Made by a program: the position numbers and the translations under genes. Below, piece after piece: positions 35,377 through 44,933 of a stretch of 64,000 bases of DNA. This DNA comes from Mycobacterium asiaticum (lineage in GTDB: Bacteria > Actinomycetota > Actinomycetes > Mycobacteriales > Mycobacteriaceae): positions 116,972 through 180,971 of the forward strand of contig NZ_LZMH01000043.1 in the NCBI RefSeq assembly GCF_001673635.1. Direction: 5' to 3'. The notes under the pieces are model-generated. The model did not search any database and was not told where the DNA came from. It was given only the letters and a program-made list of their open reading frames with translations. Position 1 is the first letter of the stretch. Each line of letters starts with the position of its first letter.

Positions 35377-36597
35377 ATGGCCGTTCCCCCGATTCTCGAC
35401 GTGTTTGTGGTATGGCATCCGGAGGATCCGGTGGGTGGGATCGTTCTCGAACAGTTGACGAAGCATTTCCACAGTCCTGCATTCGCTGGCCTGGCTGGCG
35501 GCGCTGTCGAGGTTTATGGCAGATCAGTCGGGTGGGAGGGCCCGGGGGCTGCGCCGCGACCATTGGGCATTGAGGAGGCCCTCACTGGCATCCTCCCAAG
35601 AGCGCAGTTCAACGCGATAGTCCCACTTGTCAGCACGCCGATGGCACGCGCCTACCGTGATGAGCCGTCCTGGATGGCGTACATCGACCGACTGGTGACG
35701 CTGCACTCGTCGGAAGGCGTTGGCGTCTATCCTCTGCGGGCTCCCAACTCGGAGATCACCGGCTCGCTGCTAGCCGGCTGTCTGGCCTCGATTCAAGCTT
35801 TGCCGAGGGAATGCGCTGGAAATGCGGGAGTGCTCGGGAGAGAAGTGAGCCAAGCGATTGCACAACGTGTCGGGGTTGGTGACGGCCTTAAGGACCGTAT
35901 CCGCGTATTTGTTAGCCACACGAAGCACGACTCTCTCGAAGAGGCGGACCAGGATGGACCAGCCTTGTTCGAAGCTGTCCGGCAAGTCATCGCAGGAACA
36001 CGGCTGGCAACTTTCTTCGACGCGCAGGATTTACAGTCTGGCGCGGACTGGGAACTTGAGCTCGATGAGAATGCAGCGAACTGCGCGCTCCTGATGGTCC
36101 GCACCGATAGGTACTCGTCGCGTGAATGGACTCAGAGAGAAGTGCTAGCGGCAAAGCGGCACGATGTGCCGATTGTGGAAATGTATGCACTTACCCAGGG
36201 GGAAGAGCGTGGTTCGTTTTTGATGGATCATGTGCCTTCCGTTCCGTGTGACACAAAGCAGCCGAACGGTGACATCGAACTTGCACTAAATCGCCTTGTC
36301 GACGAAGCCCTGAAACGAGCGCTCTGGTTGGCTCAAACCATGTACCTTCACGAAGATGGCTTCGATTGGACTCCGGTTCATTCGCCAGAACCCGTGACAC
36401 TTGCTCCCTGGCTCGAAGTCCACAAACGTGAGCAGCCTGAAGACAACCATGTTTGGATTATCCACCCGGATCCGCCACTAGGACCAAAAGAACGCGAAGT
36501 AGTAACTGCGCTGTGCTCGCTTGCCGGCTTCACTAAGAATGTCGATGTTCTGACGCCACGAACATTCGCGGCCAGGGGTGGGAGGCTGGCAAAATGA
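35377..36597 (+). CDS. Protein with two TIR-type domains
   Basis: About 406 residues. A divergent TIR-like domain spans about 5-140 (ILDVFVVWHPEDPVGG...VYGRSVGWEG...PLVSTPMARAY...SWMAYIDRL). A clear TIR domain spans 174-300 (RIRVFVSHTKHD, FFDAQDLQSGADWELELDEN, DRYSSREWTQREVLAAKRHD), with Glu candidates at 226/228 for NAD+ chemistry. The last 100 residues are unassigned. GTG 35371 is an alternative start. The stop overlaps the SLOG gene start (ATGA), so the two proteins are made together and probably interact. Confidence 0.75.
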   Translation: MAVPPILDVFVVWHPEDPVGGIVLEQLTKHFHSPAFAGLAGGAVEVYGRSVGWEGPGAAPRPLGIEEALTGILPRAQFNAIVPLVSTPMARAYRDEPSWMAYIDRLVTLHSSEGVGVYPLRAPNSEITGSLLAGCLASIQALPRECAGNAGVLGREVSQAIAQRVGVGDGLKDRIRVFVSHTKHDSLEEADQDGPALFEAVRQVIAGTRLATFFDAQDLQSGADWELELDENAANCALLMVRTDRYSSREWTQREVLAAKRHDVPIVEMYALTQGEERGSFLMDHVPSVPCDTKQPNGDIELALNRLVDEALKRALWLAQTMYLHEDGFDWTPVHSPEPVTLAPWLEVHKREQPEDNHVWIIHPDPPLGPKEREVVTALCSLAGFTKNVDVLTPRTFAARGGRLAK

Positions 36598-37433
36598 CAG
36601 ATCTAACACTGGTACCGGAGGATGCACTGGCAGGGCATCGAGTTGCTCTGTCTGTATCAGAGAGTGCAGACCTGACCAGGCTCGGTCTAACAAAGATGCA
36701 TCTCGACTTGGTCGTCGCGGAACTCGCACGTGCTGTACTGCTTAGCGGCGGGGTTGTCGCCTACGGCGGCCGACTTCGTCCTGCCGGCTTTACCCAAGTC
36801 ATAATGAGTGAGGTCCGACGCTATGGAGATGGGCGGCACGCGCTGGATCTTTACGTTCCAGAACCAGAGCATCGGAACATGGCTCTGGATGACCTGCGTG
36901 CTATCGATGCACGCTTGGGCACGTCCGGCCGCTTAAATCTCTTGTCGTTCGATGGAGAAGTTCTATCTATTTCCGATATTGGCGAATTTGCGGGGCCGCC
37001 TGACACGACCGATGACGCGATTGCATTGTCGGCTATGCGCCGGAAAGTCTGTCAGACAGCTGATGCCAGGATCGTAGTAGGCGGGAAGTTATCGGATTAC
37101 GCCGGCTCGGAGCCGGGAGTGATTGAGGAGGTTCGGCTTACGCTTGAAGCTCGCAAACCCGTTTACGTGTCGGGCGGATTTGGTGGCGCTGCGGCCGCCG
37201 TTGCTCGTGTGCTTGGATATGACGACTTTGAGTGGGCTCCTTCGGGATTTCCTTCCGGAGTAGAGGCACCAGGGGTAAGTGAGGCGCTAGAACGCCTTGG
37301 CAACACTTTCATGTCATGCCAGATAGAAGACGGCCTAACTTCGGAGGAGCGACAGATCCTTGCCGTAAGCCATCGGCCCGGGGACATCGCCTCTCTAGCC
37401 GTTCGCGGCATGGCACGAGCCGCAGAGTCGTAG
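36594..37433 (+). CDS. SLOG-domain putative nucleotide sensor
   Basis: A 279-residue Rossmann-like protein of the SLOG superfamily: HRVALSVSESADLTRLGL, LSGGVVAYGGRLRPAGF, ARIVVGGKLSDYAGSEPG and KPVYVSGGFGGAAAAVA. SLOG domains bind nucleotide derivatives; in Thoeris ThsA the SLOG domain senses the TIR-made cyclic ADP-ribose isomer. Here it is free-standing and translationally coupled to a TIR protein, so it may gate that effector. The exact SLOG subfamily is not certain. No transmembrane segment is seen. Confidence 0.7.
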   Translation: MTDLTLVPEDALAGHRVALSVSESADLTRLGLTKMHLDLVVAELARAVLLSGGVVAYGGRLRPAGFTQVIMSEVRRYGDGRHALDLYVPEPEHRNMALDDLRAIDARLGTSGRLNLLSFDGEVLSISDIGEFAGPPDTTDDAIALSAMRRKVCQTADARIVVGGKLSDYAGSEPGVIEEVRLTLEARKPVYVSGGFGGAAAAVARVLGYDDFEWAPSGFPSGVEAPGVSEALERLGNTFMSCQIEDGLTSEERQILAVSHRPGDIASLAVRGMARAAES

Positions 37434-37628
37434 GGATAGAACGAAATCGCTGAACGGCTCGAACTGCGCATACAACTTGAACTGCTGACGCAGACAAGCA
37501 GATTCTGGCGGCTGTGGGAATCTGGCTGTACGCGTCACTTAATGCCCAGATATCGGGTGCCAAAGAACTCCATTCGCATTTTGCATAGCTGTGACCCTAC
37601 GGCGGCAGCTATTTTGGTTATCGGCGGC

Positions 37629-40433
37629 TCATAGACTTGTCTCGTAGCCGACCTCCTTACTTTGGCTCAGATCTGTGTGCTCGTCGATAGTGCGGTCGTC
37701 ACTGATGTTGCTTCCTGCGACAGCCTCGCGCCATCGTTGGTGACGGGTATTTCTATGCTGAATAGCGTCGGCGTGCCGGCGCAGAAGGTTGCGCACGGGC
37801 TCGGGTAACGCTGAACCGCCAGCGTCTTGTGCGATGCGGTAAGCCGTGCGGGGTTGCTCGTCGTGGTTAGCGATGAGAGAGCGGGCCAATTGTGCGGCCT
37901 CTCGCGCGGTGCCGCGCCGCAGGATGTGAACACCGTCGGGTTGGCTGTGCTCGCTTTCGCCGGCGATCCGCTCGTGCAGGTAGGCGGTGTTGTTGTCGCG
38001 GCCGCGGGTCAGGGCGACGTAAAGCAGTGCGCGGGTGGTGTTTTCGCCCAGTACGGCGTGCGTGGTGTCGGCGGTGATACCCTGCGCGGAGTGCACTGTG
38101 GTTGCGTAGCCGTAGGTGATGTGCTCACGCAGGTAGTCCCCTGTGAATGCGGCGCGGGCGCCATCGTGCAGGCGGCGCGCGGCGATGCGGTTGTTCTTGG
38201 GGTCCACGGCGTAGATGCGCCAGCGGTTTCCGTTGCGCACCGGGTCCGCTTGCTTTCTGCTGTTGGTGGCGTTGAAGACGCCGAGGGTGGGGTCGTTGCG
38301 ACGGCTGATGATCAGGTCACCGACCGCGATGCGGTGCCCGCGCGCCGCGGTGACGGTGGGCTGCTCGGCGCCGATGGTGTCGCGGTGGATGCGGTGATTG
38401 AGGGCATCGGTCATCTCGGTGGTGTCACATAGCAGCAGGGAGTTCTTGCCGGCGGCGACGTCGTGCTGGTAGGCGGCCAGGGCGTCAGCGGCCATGACGA
38501 TGGCATCCCCGGTGTGCAGCCGGTCGTGGGTGCTGTACCAGTCGACCGCGCGGCGCACCGGTGCCGGCCCACCATCGCGCAAGGCCAGCGAGGCGCTGCG
38601 CTCCTCGGGATCGCGCATGCGCCAGACTTCGGACAGTTTCTGGCTCCAGGGCAGGTCGGCGCACAGTTGGGCGAACATGCCGCCGCGGGCCTTGACCGGG
38701 GCCAACTGGTGGGCATCACCGACGAGCACGGCCTTAGTCTTGGCTGTGGTGGTGGCCTTGAGCAGCCGCCACAGATCGTCGGTGCCGACCATAGCGGCTT
38801 CATCGACCACAACTAGGTCGAAAGGCCCCAAGGTGAGGGTGCCGCTGTCCAGTTCGCGCAGGGCTTTGGCGACGGTGCAGCCGACATCGCCGGCGCCCTC
38901 CCGGACGGCGACATCCACGGCGGCACCGGTCGGGGCCAGAACGAAAACGCGGGCCCCGTGGCTGTGGCGCGCCATGGCCGCCAGGGCCCGCAGCGAGGTG
39001 GTCTTGCCCGCACCCGCCGCGGCACTGAGCGGCTGGACCAACCAGGGTGAGACGGCGATATTCTCCACGGCGCGTTTCTGATCCGGCGACAACCCCTCGG
39101 TATCGCTTTGCGTCACCCACATTTCCGAGCGGGGATCTTGCGCGTCGACCAGATCCAACACGGCGGCTTCTTCGGCCAAGATGCGGTCGAGTGTGAACCG
39201 TTCGTGGCCCTCGCGCTGATGGGGTTGCCGCGGCGTGCTGAGCCGGATCCCGATCTCGTCGACGGCATCCTCGACGAGTTCGCGTGGGCTCTGTTCGGTG
39301 TCGACGGGCAGTTGTGCGCCGACAATCTCCACGAGGTCTGCGCGGGTAAACGCGGCTTTCTCGATCTGCTCGGCGGCCGCGGCCAGGCGGCGCCGATCAA
39401 ACGGCCGCCGTGACGCCTCCCGACGGGCTTGTCGCGCCTGCCGTCGGGCCGCGTCATCGAGGCGCAGTCCGCGTTCATCGGTACGCCAGCCGTCGCGCAG
39501 TACGGCGAACGAAAGCTGTTCGGGTTTGCTAGGGCGGGTGGCTTTTTGGGCGGCGCCCAGTTGTGCCGGCGAAAGTTGTTCGCCGTCGGCGAGGGTGAGT
39601 TTTCCGGCCGCCCACTCACGCAACTGGGTCGAACGTTGGGACCATGCGGTGACGCTCTCGGGCGCGATGCCTGCGACTTCGGCCATGCCGGTGCCGGCAT
39701 CCACCGGCAGCCACTCAACACCCAGAGACTGGTGGAGTTCGCGGCGCAGTGTCGCTTGATAGATGACCCCGGCGGCTTTGGCTTCGTGATACAGCGACGT
39801 GCCATCAGTCGACACCAGCTGGCCGTCGGCGCGGGCTTGGCGGTTGGGGACGATGACGTGGGTGTGCAGGTGCGGATCGCCCGCACGTGAGGTCTCGTGC
39901 TGGTAGGCGATCGCCGCCAGTCCGGGCAGTCGCAGAAGGTCTTTCTCACCCGTGGCCGGGTTGTGTACGCGGGTGTATCCAGCGTGCGCTGCAAGGTATT
40001 CCATGGCCTCTGAAATGGATGTCGCATGTGCGGCAGTGATGGCTTTGTCGGCCACGTCGCCGGCTCGAATCGCGCGGATCAGCGACACACTCTTCGGGGC
40101 GCAGAAGGTTAGATCGAAGCCGTGCACACCGCGGTTGCCGAAGGCTCGTCCGCACGCTCCGTTGGGCGTCTCGCCGTCGTCGAGCCAGCGCTGCACAACA
40201 TCCGGATCAGCCGTCCCGCCGGCGCGCTCAATATCGGTGAGACCAACGAGTTTAGCCACAGCATGGGTATCGCCAGCGCACAGCCACACCGGGATGCGGG
40301 TGTCGTGCTCGGCGTAGTACTCCCCCAGCCCGCCACCGGCGCGCTGGACATCGGCGGCGGCCGCGCCGGCGGCACGGGCGGTGTCGTTGTAGTAGTTGAT
40401 CGACCACCGCGACAGCTTCGCAATCGTCAACAC
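37629..40433 (-). CDS. MobF (TrwC/TraA-type) relaxase-helicase
   Basis: About 934 residues from GTG 40433. The N-terminal relaxase has tandem tyrosines at 14-15 (INYYNDTAR) and the three-His metal site in [19 protein letters not shown] (H188, H190, H192). The C-terminal SF1 helicase has [10 protein letters not shown] (Walker A), [10 protein letters not shown] and a late YVALTRGRD motif. It nicks at oriT and unwinds the transferred strand. No coupling protein or mating-pair genes are present, so the island is mobilizable rather than self-transmissible. Inverted repeats just upstream (40477-40527) are a candidate nic region. Confidence 0.9.
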   Translation of the reverse strand: MLTIAKLSRWSINYYNDTARAAGAAAADVQRAGGGLGEYYAEHDTRIPVWLCAGDTHAVAKLVGLTDIERAGGTADPDVVQRWLDDGETPNGACGRAFGNRGVHGFDLTFCAPKSVSLIRAIRAGDVADKAITAAHATSISEAMEYLAAHAGYTRVHNPATGEKDLLRLPGLAAIAYQHETSRAGDPHLHTHVIVPNRQARADGQLVSTDGTSLYHEAKAAGVIYQATLRRELHQSLGVEWLPVDAGTGMAEVAGIAPESVTAWSQRSTQLREWAAGKLTLADGEQLSPAQLGAAQKATRPSKPEQLSFAVLRDGWRTDERGLRLDDAARRQARQARREASRRPFDRRRLAAAAEQIEKAAFTRADLVEIVGAQLPVDTEQSPRELVEDAVDEIGIRLSTPRQPHQREGHERFTLDRILAEEAAVLDLVDAQDPRSEMWVTQSDTEGLSPDQKRAVENIAVSPWLVQPLSAAAGAGKTTSLRALAAMARHSHGARVFVLAPTGAAVDVAVREGAGDVGCTVAKALRELDSGTLTLGPFDLVVVDEAAMVGTDDLWRLLKATTTAKTKAVLVGDAHQLAPVKARGGMFAQLCADLPWSQKLSEVWRMRDPEERSASLALRDGGPAPVRRAVDWYSTHDRLHTGDAIVMAADALAAYQHDVAAGKNSLLLCDTTEMTDALNHRIHRDTIGAEQPTVTAARGHRIAVGDLIISRRNDPTLGVFNATNSRKQADPVRNGNRWRIYAVDPKNNRIAARRLHDGARAAFTGDYLREHITYGYATTVHSAQGITADTTHAVLGENTTRALLYVALTRGRDNNTAYLHERIAGESEHSQPDGVHILRRGTAREAAQLARSLIANHDEQPRTAYRIAQDAGGSALPEPVRNLLRRHADAIQHRNTRHQRWREAVAGSNISDDRTIDEHTDLSQSKEVGYETSL

Positions 40434-40476
40434 ATCGCACCGCCCCGAGCGTTGAAACCGCCTGGCGCACAACCGC

Positions 40477-40527
40477 GGCGGTAGCACACCATGTGTGTGC
40501 TACCGCCAATGTCGCACACCGGTGTGC
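40477..40527. other. Candidate oriT: two inverted repeats upstream of relaxase
   Basis: A perfect 13-bp inverted repeat (40477-40489/40495-40507, arm GGCGGTAGCACAC, 5-nt loop) is followed by a 14-bp perfect palindrome GCACACCGGTGTGC at 40514-40527. They share the GCACAC core. MobF relaxases usually bind such hairpins near their own gene. They could instead be autoregulatory sites. From 40528 to 40849 no gene is supported. Confidence 0.5.
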
Positions 40528-40849
40528 AAATGTGCCATAGCCATTGAGGGGTTTCTGAATTTGGTTGCTGTGCAACAAAAGACGGTCGGAACGAGTGAGA
40601 GTAAATAAGAATCTTTGGGAAAAGTGTTGAGCCATAGTGTGTCTGCCACAATCCCGATGAACAACGGAGCGAGGAGGCGGGCGTTGCGTAGCCGGGTGCA
40701 CCCCGGAAAGCGGTGCACGTCGCGTCGGCGACCACGCGCCGCGGCCGAAGCGCACGCTCTCTGACTCTGGCCGTGGCATAACCCCCAGGCAGGGCAGATG
40801 ATGTATGCATGAGCCAGCCTTCCGGCGGCTAGTGAAGGAAAGAGTCGCC

Positions 40850-41056
40850 ATGGAGGACATCACCGACGACAGGTGGATAACCCGACAGGAGCTGGCCGAT
40901 CGCTATGGAGTGCCCGTCAAGACACCTGCCGAGTGGGCGTCGAAAGGAACCGGACCGCCGTATGCCAAGTTCGGCCGGCACGTCCGGTATCGAATCAGCG
41001 ATGTCGTCGCCTGGGAGACAACACAAATGAACGGACGCAGGCGAAACTCCGCGTAG
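40850..41056 (+). CDS. Excisionase-like HTH protein
   Basis: A 68-residue winged-helix protein: DRWITRQELADRYGVPVKTPAEWASKGTGPPYAKFGRHVRYRISDVVAWE, the MerR/AlpA-like HTH of actinobacterial Xis proteins. ATG 40850 is favoured by GGAAAGAG upstream. It precedes the integrase gene and should direct excision of the island. Confidence 0.8.
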   Translation: MEDITDDRWITRQELADRYGVPVKTPAEWASKGTGPPYAKFGRHVRYRISDVVAWETTQMNGRRRNSA

Positions 41057-41173
41057 CGCTTTGTGTCGGTGACGCGAGATACAGTGCATGCAATCGGGCG
41101 ATTCGCAACGCTGGGACAACTCCCGGCCCGGCGCGTCGCGCCTCGGGATGTCCAGCCCGCGGAAGTAGGAACC

Positions 41174-42348
41174 ATGGCAGGACGGCCACACTTCGGATCG
41201 GTACACACGGGCAGATCAAACGCATCTACACGGGTCGCGGCGTGTGGCTGGCTCGTTGCCGCTACCGTGACGCCGACGGCGTTACCCGCATCGTCCAAAA
41301 GCTAGGTCCTGCTGACGAATACGACCAGCACGGCAAGCTGGCCGCGGACGCGTTGATCGCCGCTCTCGCGGAACGCAAACGTTCCGCGAACCACGGCGAG
41401 ATCGGCCCGGACACCAAAGTGACTGACCTTGTGGAGCAGCACCTTGCCCGGCTGGCCGAGGACGGTCGCTCACCGGTCACGATGTCGACATACCGCTTTA
41501 CCACCAAGGACCTCAAGAAATTCATAGGCGGTTTGCGGGTGAGCGAAGCAACGCCCGCCCACATGGATGCCACCCTGCGCTCCATGCGGAACGCGCACGG
41601 CGCGACGAGGGCCCGTCAATCGAAGTCGATCCTGAGCGGCGCGCTGCAGCTCGCGGTGATGGCCAGTGTCCTACCCGCCAACCCCGTGCGCGACGTGCAA
41701 CCGCTGCGATCCAAGAGCCAGCCCAAAGGTGCGGTCGCGCTGACGGCTGACCAGCTCCGCGAGCTCCTCGCCAACCTGCAGGGCTCCGACTTCTGCAAAA
41801 AGCACGACCTCGTCGACCCGATCACCCTGCTCATCGCCACCGGCCTGCGACGCTCCGAACTACTCGGCCTGCGCTGGGCCGACTTTGACGAGAAGGCGAG
41901 CATGCTCGCCGTCACCGGCAAGGTCATCCGCGTGCCCGGCGAGGGCCTGCTGCGCGTCGATGAGACCAAGTCGGCCGCCGGCCGGCGAACCATCCCGCTA
42001 CCCAAGTTCGCCGCCGAAATGCTCCTGAAGCGCCGCCAGCTGCCGTACCTCGGCGAGCAAGTGGTCATCTTCCCCTCGACGGCCGGGACGCTTCGCGACC
42101 CGAACAACTTCGGCAAAGAGTGGCGCACGGCACGACAGGAACTCGGAGCTGCCGAAGTGACCACCCATAGCTTCCGCAAGACCGTCGCGACCCTCATAGA
42201 CGACGAAGGGCTGTCCGCCCGGATCGGCGCCGACCATCTCGGCCACAGCCACGTCAGCATGACCCAGGACCGCTACATGACCCGAGGGCGGATCCACACG
42301 CAGGTCGCGGCCTTACTGGACCGCACCGTCCGCATAAACGATGAATAA
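41174..42348 (+). CDS. Tyrosine recombinase/integrase, apparent frameshift near start
   Basis: A phage-type integrase. Catalytic residues are present: Arg in ATGLRRSELLGL, Lys in DETKSAAGRRTIPL, HSFRK (HxxR), GHSHVSMTQDRY (His and Tyr). ATG 41174, with AGGA upstream, begins M-A-G-R-P in one frame, while L-R-I-G-T-H-G continues in the next frame from 41191. Relatives read MAGRPPLRIG without interruption, so one base seems to be missing at 41189-41191. Without that base the enzyme would need a poor upstream start. It lies next to the target tRNA, as expected for its att specificity. Confidence 0.8.
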
Positions 42349-42390
42349 ACGATGACTTCGCGGCGGCCAGCCGCAAAAATAGCCTCTGAC

Positions 42391-42429
42391 GTGGGGCGGG
42401 CGGGGCTCGAACCCGCGACCAACGGATTA
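42391..42429. repeat. attR, right copy of the 39-bp attachment repeat
   Basis: Identical to 27820-27858; it overlaps the 3' half of the tRNA gene on the minus strand, so integration left the tRNA intact. Confidence 0.85.
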
Positions 42430-42465
42430 TGAGTCCGCGGCTCTAACCAACTGAGCTACCGCCCC
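42392..42465 (-). tRNA. tRNA with anticodon CAT (tRNA-Met, or tRNA-Ile2)
   Basis: A 74-nt cloverleaf: acceptor GGGGCGG/CCGCCCC with discriminator A, D-arm GCTCAGTTGGTTAGAGC, anticodon loop CTCATAA with anticodon at 42429-42431, and T-arm CGCGGGTTCGAGCCCCGC. It lacks the initiator features, so it is elongator Met or the lysidine-type Ile(CAT); sequence alone does not decide. It serves as the island attachment site. Confidence 0.93.
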
Positions 42466-42527
42466 AGGCGCGCAGCGCACGACCAGTGCGCGTCGCAGTA
42501 GACACTAGCGTGGGCAGCGACTCGGAA

Positions 42528-43274
42528 TCATTGCCGCCCGGGCCACTGCTGCGGCTGGGCGGGCATTACCGACTGCCGGGCGCTGCGACTACGGCGGATG
42601 CCCGTTACTGCCAGCACGATTACTCCGGCGATGACGAATACGGCGCCTATCCCGCCGGCCACGAACACACCGACGACTGAGTGCGCGACTTGGCTGCCGG
42701 TGATGTGCTCGCCAACGCCGTAGCTGGCATCAGGGGGGCCCGAGCAGCTGACCGAGTACTCACCTGCGTCCTGGACGGTAAGCGTGAACAGCGCTCGCCA
42801 CTGGTTGACGGTGACATCACTCCGGTACTCGGTCAGCGTTGGTTTGCGTTGCCCCTCCGTACCCCGTGCGGTGCAGGTCAGGTTTCTGCGCGGCGTGCGC
42901 TGGGTGACGTAGATCGTTTTCGACGCGCCGGCGTCGATGCGCACCGTGGTGGTCCCTTTATTACCGAATGTGTGGTCCGAGGCGGGTGCGCCGGCGCTGA
43001 GGTCGCTTACCTCACCCACCAGCATGGCGGCGGCACCGATGCCGCCGCCGAGCAAGCCGAGCGCGACGAGGATCCCGCCGATTGCGTACCAGAGCTTTCG
43101 AGGTCGTCGCTCTACCGCATCCCGCGGCGGCGAGAAGCCTGGCGGCGTTGGCCCCGCCGGTTGCCCCCAGCCCTGACCCGGCGGGGTGGGCCCTCCGGGC
43201 GTTGGATATCCCGGCGGGTTGCCCGGGACGGATGATGCGCCGGGGTTGCCGGCGGGATGCTGCTGGAACGACAC
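42528..43274 (-). CDS. Pro-rich mycobacterial membrane protein
   Basis: A 248-residue protein. A Pro/Gly-rich cytoplasmic N-terminus (about 1-55) is followed by a hydrophobic segment (LWYAIGGILVALGLLGGGIG). A beta-rich extracytoplasmic domain with two Cys (LTCTARG, SVSCSGP) follows, then a second membrane segment (VVGVFVAGGIGAVFVIAGVI) and a basic tail. The layout is common among mycobacterial hypothetical membrane proteins. No catalytic motif is seen. Confidence 0.75.
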   Translation of the reverse strand: MSFQQHPAGNPGASSVPGNPPGYPTPGGPTPPGQGWGQPAGPTPPGFSPPRDAVERRPRKLWYAIGGILVALGLLGGGIGAAAMLVGEVSDLSAGAPASDHTFGNKGTTTVRIDAGASKTIYVTQRTPRRNLTCTARGTEGQRKPTLTEYRSDVTVNQWRALFTLTVQDAGEYSVSCSGPPDASYGVGEHITGSQVAHSVVGVFVAGGIGAVFVIAGVIVLAVTGIRRSRSARQSVMPAQPQQWPGRQ

Positions 43275-43392
43275 GATGTTTGCTCCCTCGCGAGGTAGCC
43301 AAGCGTAGCTGACTCATTGCACGTTGCCCAGAAGATTGCACCACCCTGAACGAAGGAAGCGGTAATCCCGCGTCGAGGTGCGAGCTTTGTCC

Positions 43393-43830
43393 TCAGCTCT
43401 CGGACGGCTGCAGCCGGAACACCCTGATCTCTCGCGGCGCGGCACTCTCCCGATAAGCCTCGTAGCCGGCGTAGAAGTCCACGGCCCTGGCCCACGCCGC
43501 CTCGCGTTCCGCCCCAGTGAGCAGTTCGGCTCGATACCGTCGCGGCGGTCCGTTGAACTCGATCGTGCATTCCGGATGCGCCTTCAGGTTGGCGCTCCAG
43601 GCCGGATGCTTCGCACGCCCGTAGTTGGACCCGATCGCCAGCAACCCGCCCGAGTCCGGGATGAGCGTCAACGGATGCGTACGCTCCTCCCCCGACTTGG
43701 CGCCAACGGAGGTGACGAGCCCGACCTTGCCGAAGCCCATCGTGCCCAGCCGGCCACCCGTCCATGGGATCAACCGCCTGTCAATGTGGGGCGCAACATG
43801 AATCGCCATCTGGTAGCCGAACTTGCTCAT
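43393..43830 (-). CDS. Deazaflavin-dependent nitroreductase-family protein (Ddn-like)
   Basis: A 145-residue F420-binding split-barrel protein: VGLVTSVGAKSGEERTHPLTLIPDSGGLLAIGSNYG and HPAWSANLKAHPECTIEF. It belongs to the same family as the gene at 21963 but is more typical in length. It likely reduces a lipid-soluble substrate with F420H2. ATG 43830 is the likely start. Confidence 0.83.
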   Translation of the reverse strand: MSKFGYQMAIHVAPHIDRRLIPWTGGRLGTMGFGKVGLVTSVGAKSGEERTHPLTLIPDSGGLLAIGSNYGRAKHPAWSANLKAHPECTIEFNGPPRRYRAELLTGAEREAAWARAVDFYAGYEAYRESAAPREIRVFRLQPSES

Positions 43831-43933
43831 GGCTATCCGCTCACCTAGAGCTTCGTGCACCCGCAGCCGCCGCCCACGAAGAGGACTCTCCCGCCGGAAG
43901 GACACAACTGGACGGTACCCGCCAACGGTCCCG

Positions 43934-44143
43934 CTAATCCTCGTCACGCCTGGCCTTGCGCCGAGCCTCCCACGTGTACTGCTTGTATTCGTCCTGCACA
44001 TGGGTGTCGCGGTGGTTGCCCGGACACAGCCACTGACGGTCCATCCGGTCGCCATTGCCTGTCATGTCGATGATTTGATACTCCGCGTCGACGCGGCAAT
44101 TCAGGCAGTAGCTGGCGCCGGTCTCCAAGATCTCCCCGATCAC
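43934..44143 (-). CDS. Small Cys-containing hypothetical protein
   Basis: A 69-residue protein with SYCLNCRVD and WLCPGNHRD, suggesting a Cys2-Cys-His metal knuckle, and a basic tail (WEARRKARRDED). Function unknown. It is placed between conserved genes on the same strand with good coding bias, so I consider it real. Confidence 0.55.
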   Translation of the reverse strand: MIGEILETGASYCLNCRVDAEYQIIDMTGNGDRMDRQWLCPGNHRDTHVQDEYKQYTWEARRKARRDED

Positions 44144-44180
44144 TTATCGTTCCTTCCTCCGAATGTCCTGCGCGACAGCA

Positions 44181-44933
44181 TCAGTACAGGTACACCACCG
44201 CGGAGTCCCCACCACTGCACACCACCAACCCGCTATCCCCCGAACAGCTCATCGAATAGTGACGCCGCGTCACCGGGCTCATCGCATCGATCTGCCGCGT
44301 CCCCGGCGTGACTGGTCCGCCCGCCGCATATGCCAACCGCACCGCTTCGGCGAACTGGCAGGTGGTGTCCGTCGACCCGACCGCCGACGACGTCAACCCG
44401 CCCGCCGGCGCCGCGGTCGCGGGACAGACCAGGGCGCCCGGGGGGAGCGTCACGGCCTTGGACGTAGTAGTCGTCGTCGGGGGCGCGTCCACCGCGGGCA
44501 CCCACGTCGGGCAGTGCTGGGTCTTGAACGCCGTGTCCGTGGGCATGATCTGGACCAGCTGCGGCCAGTTGCCGGCACCGTTGGCGATGGTGTCGGCCAG
44601 CGTCCCGGACATCCCGCGCAGCCGTTCCCAGTAGCAGTCGTGCGCGCCTTCTGATCGGTAGGTGCCGGGGGCGATGTCGCTGCCGACCTTGAAAGTGCCA
44701 TCGCCCGGGAAGGTGGCCGGGGCTCCGGCCACCGGGGTAGTGGACGAGGGCGGCAGCGGCGGCACCGTCGTCCCGGGATAGATCGGCGGCATATACGAGG
44801 TGGGGTCTGTTCGGCGGGTCACCGACGGCGCGGCGGTTTTCGGAACGCCCCCCGAACAGCTGACCAGGACGAACACCAGAATCAGCAGAACAGCCCAGCG
44901 GCCGTCAGCTGAAAACCGTCTGACCATCGACAT
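44181..44933 (-). CDS. Putative lipoprotein
   Basis: A 250-residue protein. The signal peptide ends in a lipobox-like LVLVSC at about residue 26, so it should be lipid-anchored outside the membrane. A Pro/Thr-rich linker follows ([17 protein letters not shown]). A domain with [19 protein letters not shown] and several Cys ([14 protein letters not shown]) resembles those found repeatedly in mycobacterial secreted proteins. The start may be the second Met (44927). It overlaps the start of the next gene's 3' end by 29 bp. Confidence 0.7.
   Translation of the reverse strand: MSMVRRFSADGRWAVLLILVFVLVSCSGGVPKTAAPSVTRRTDPTSYMPPIYPGTTVPPLPPSSTTPVAGAPATFPGDGTFKVGSDIAPGTYRSEGAHDCYWERLRGMSGTLADTIANGAGNWPQLVQIMPTDTAFKTQHCPTWVPAVDAPPTTTTTSKAVTLPPGALVCPATAAPAGGLTSSAVGSTDTTCQFAEAVRLAYAAGGPVTPGTRQIDAMSPVTRRHYSMSCSGDSGLVVCSGGDSAVVYLY

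Larger units (their letters stand above)
27820..42429. mobile_element. tRNA-integrated mobilizable genomic island (14.6 kb)
   Basis: The boundaries are a 39-bp perfect direct repeat (27820-27858 and 42391-42429) that equals the 3' half of the tRNA gene at the right end. Inside are excisionase and tyrosine recombinase genes adjacent to the tRNA and a MobF relaxase, but no type IV secretion or coupling protein genes, so it would need help to transfer. The cargo between 28.4 and 37.4 kb is visibly lower in G+C than the flanks and consists of TIR, SLOG, MazG and nucleotide-modification-type genes. Confidence 0.85.

Noticed and set aside
42349..42391. Rho-independent terminator after the integrase
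   Set aside because: The GCGGC/GCCGC hairpin is followed by A residues, not T, on the integrase strand.
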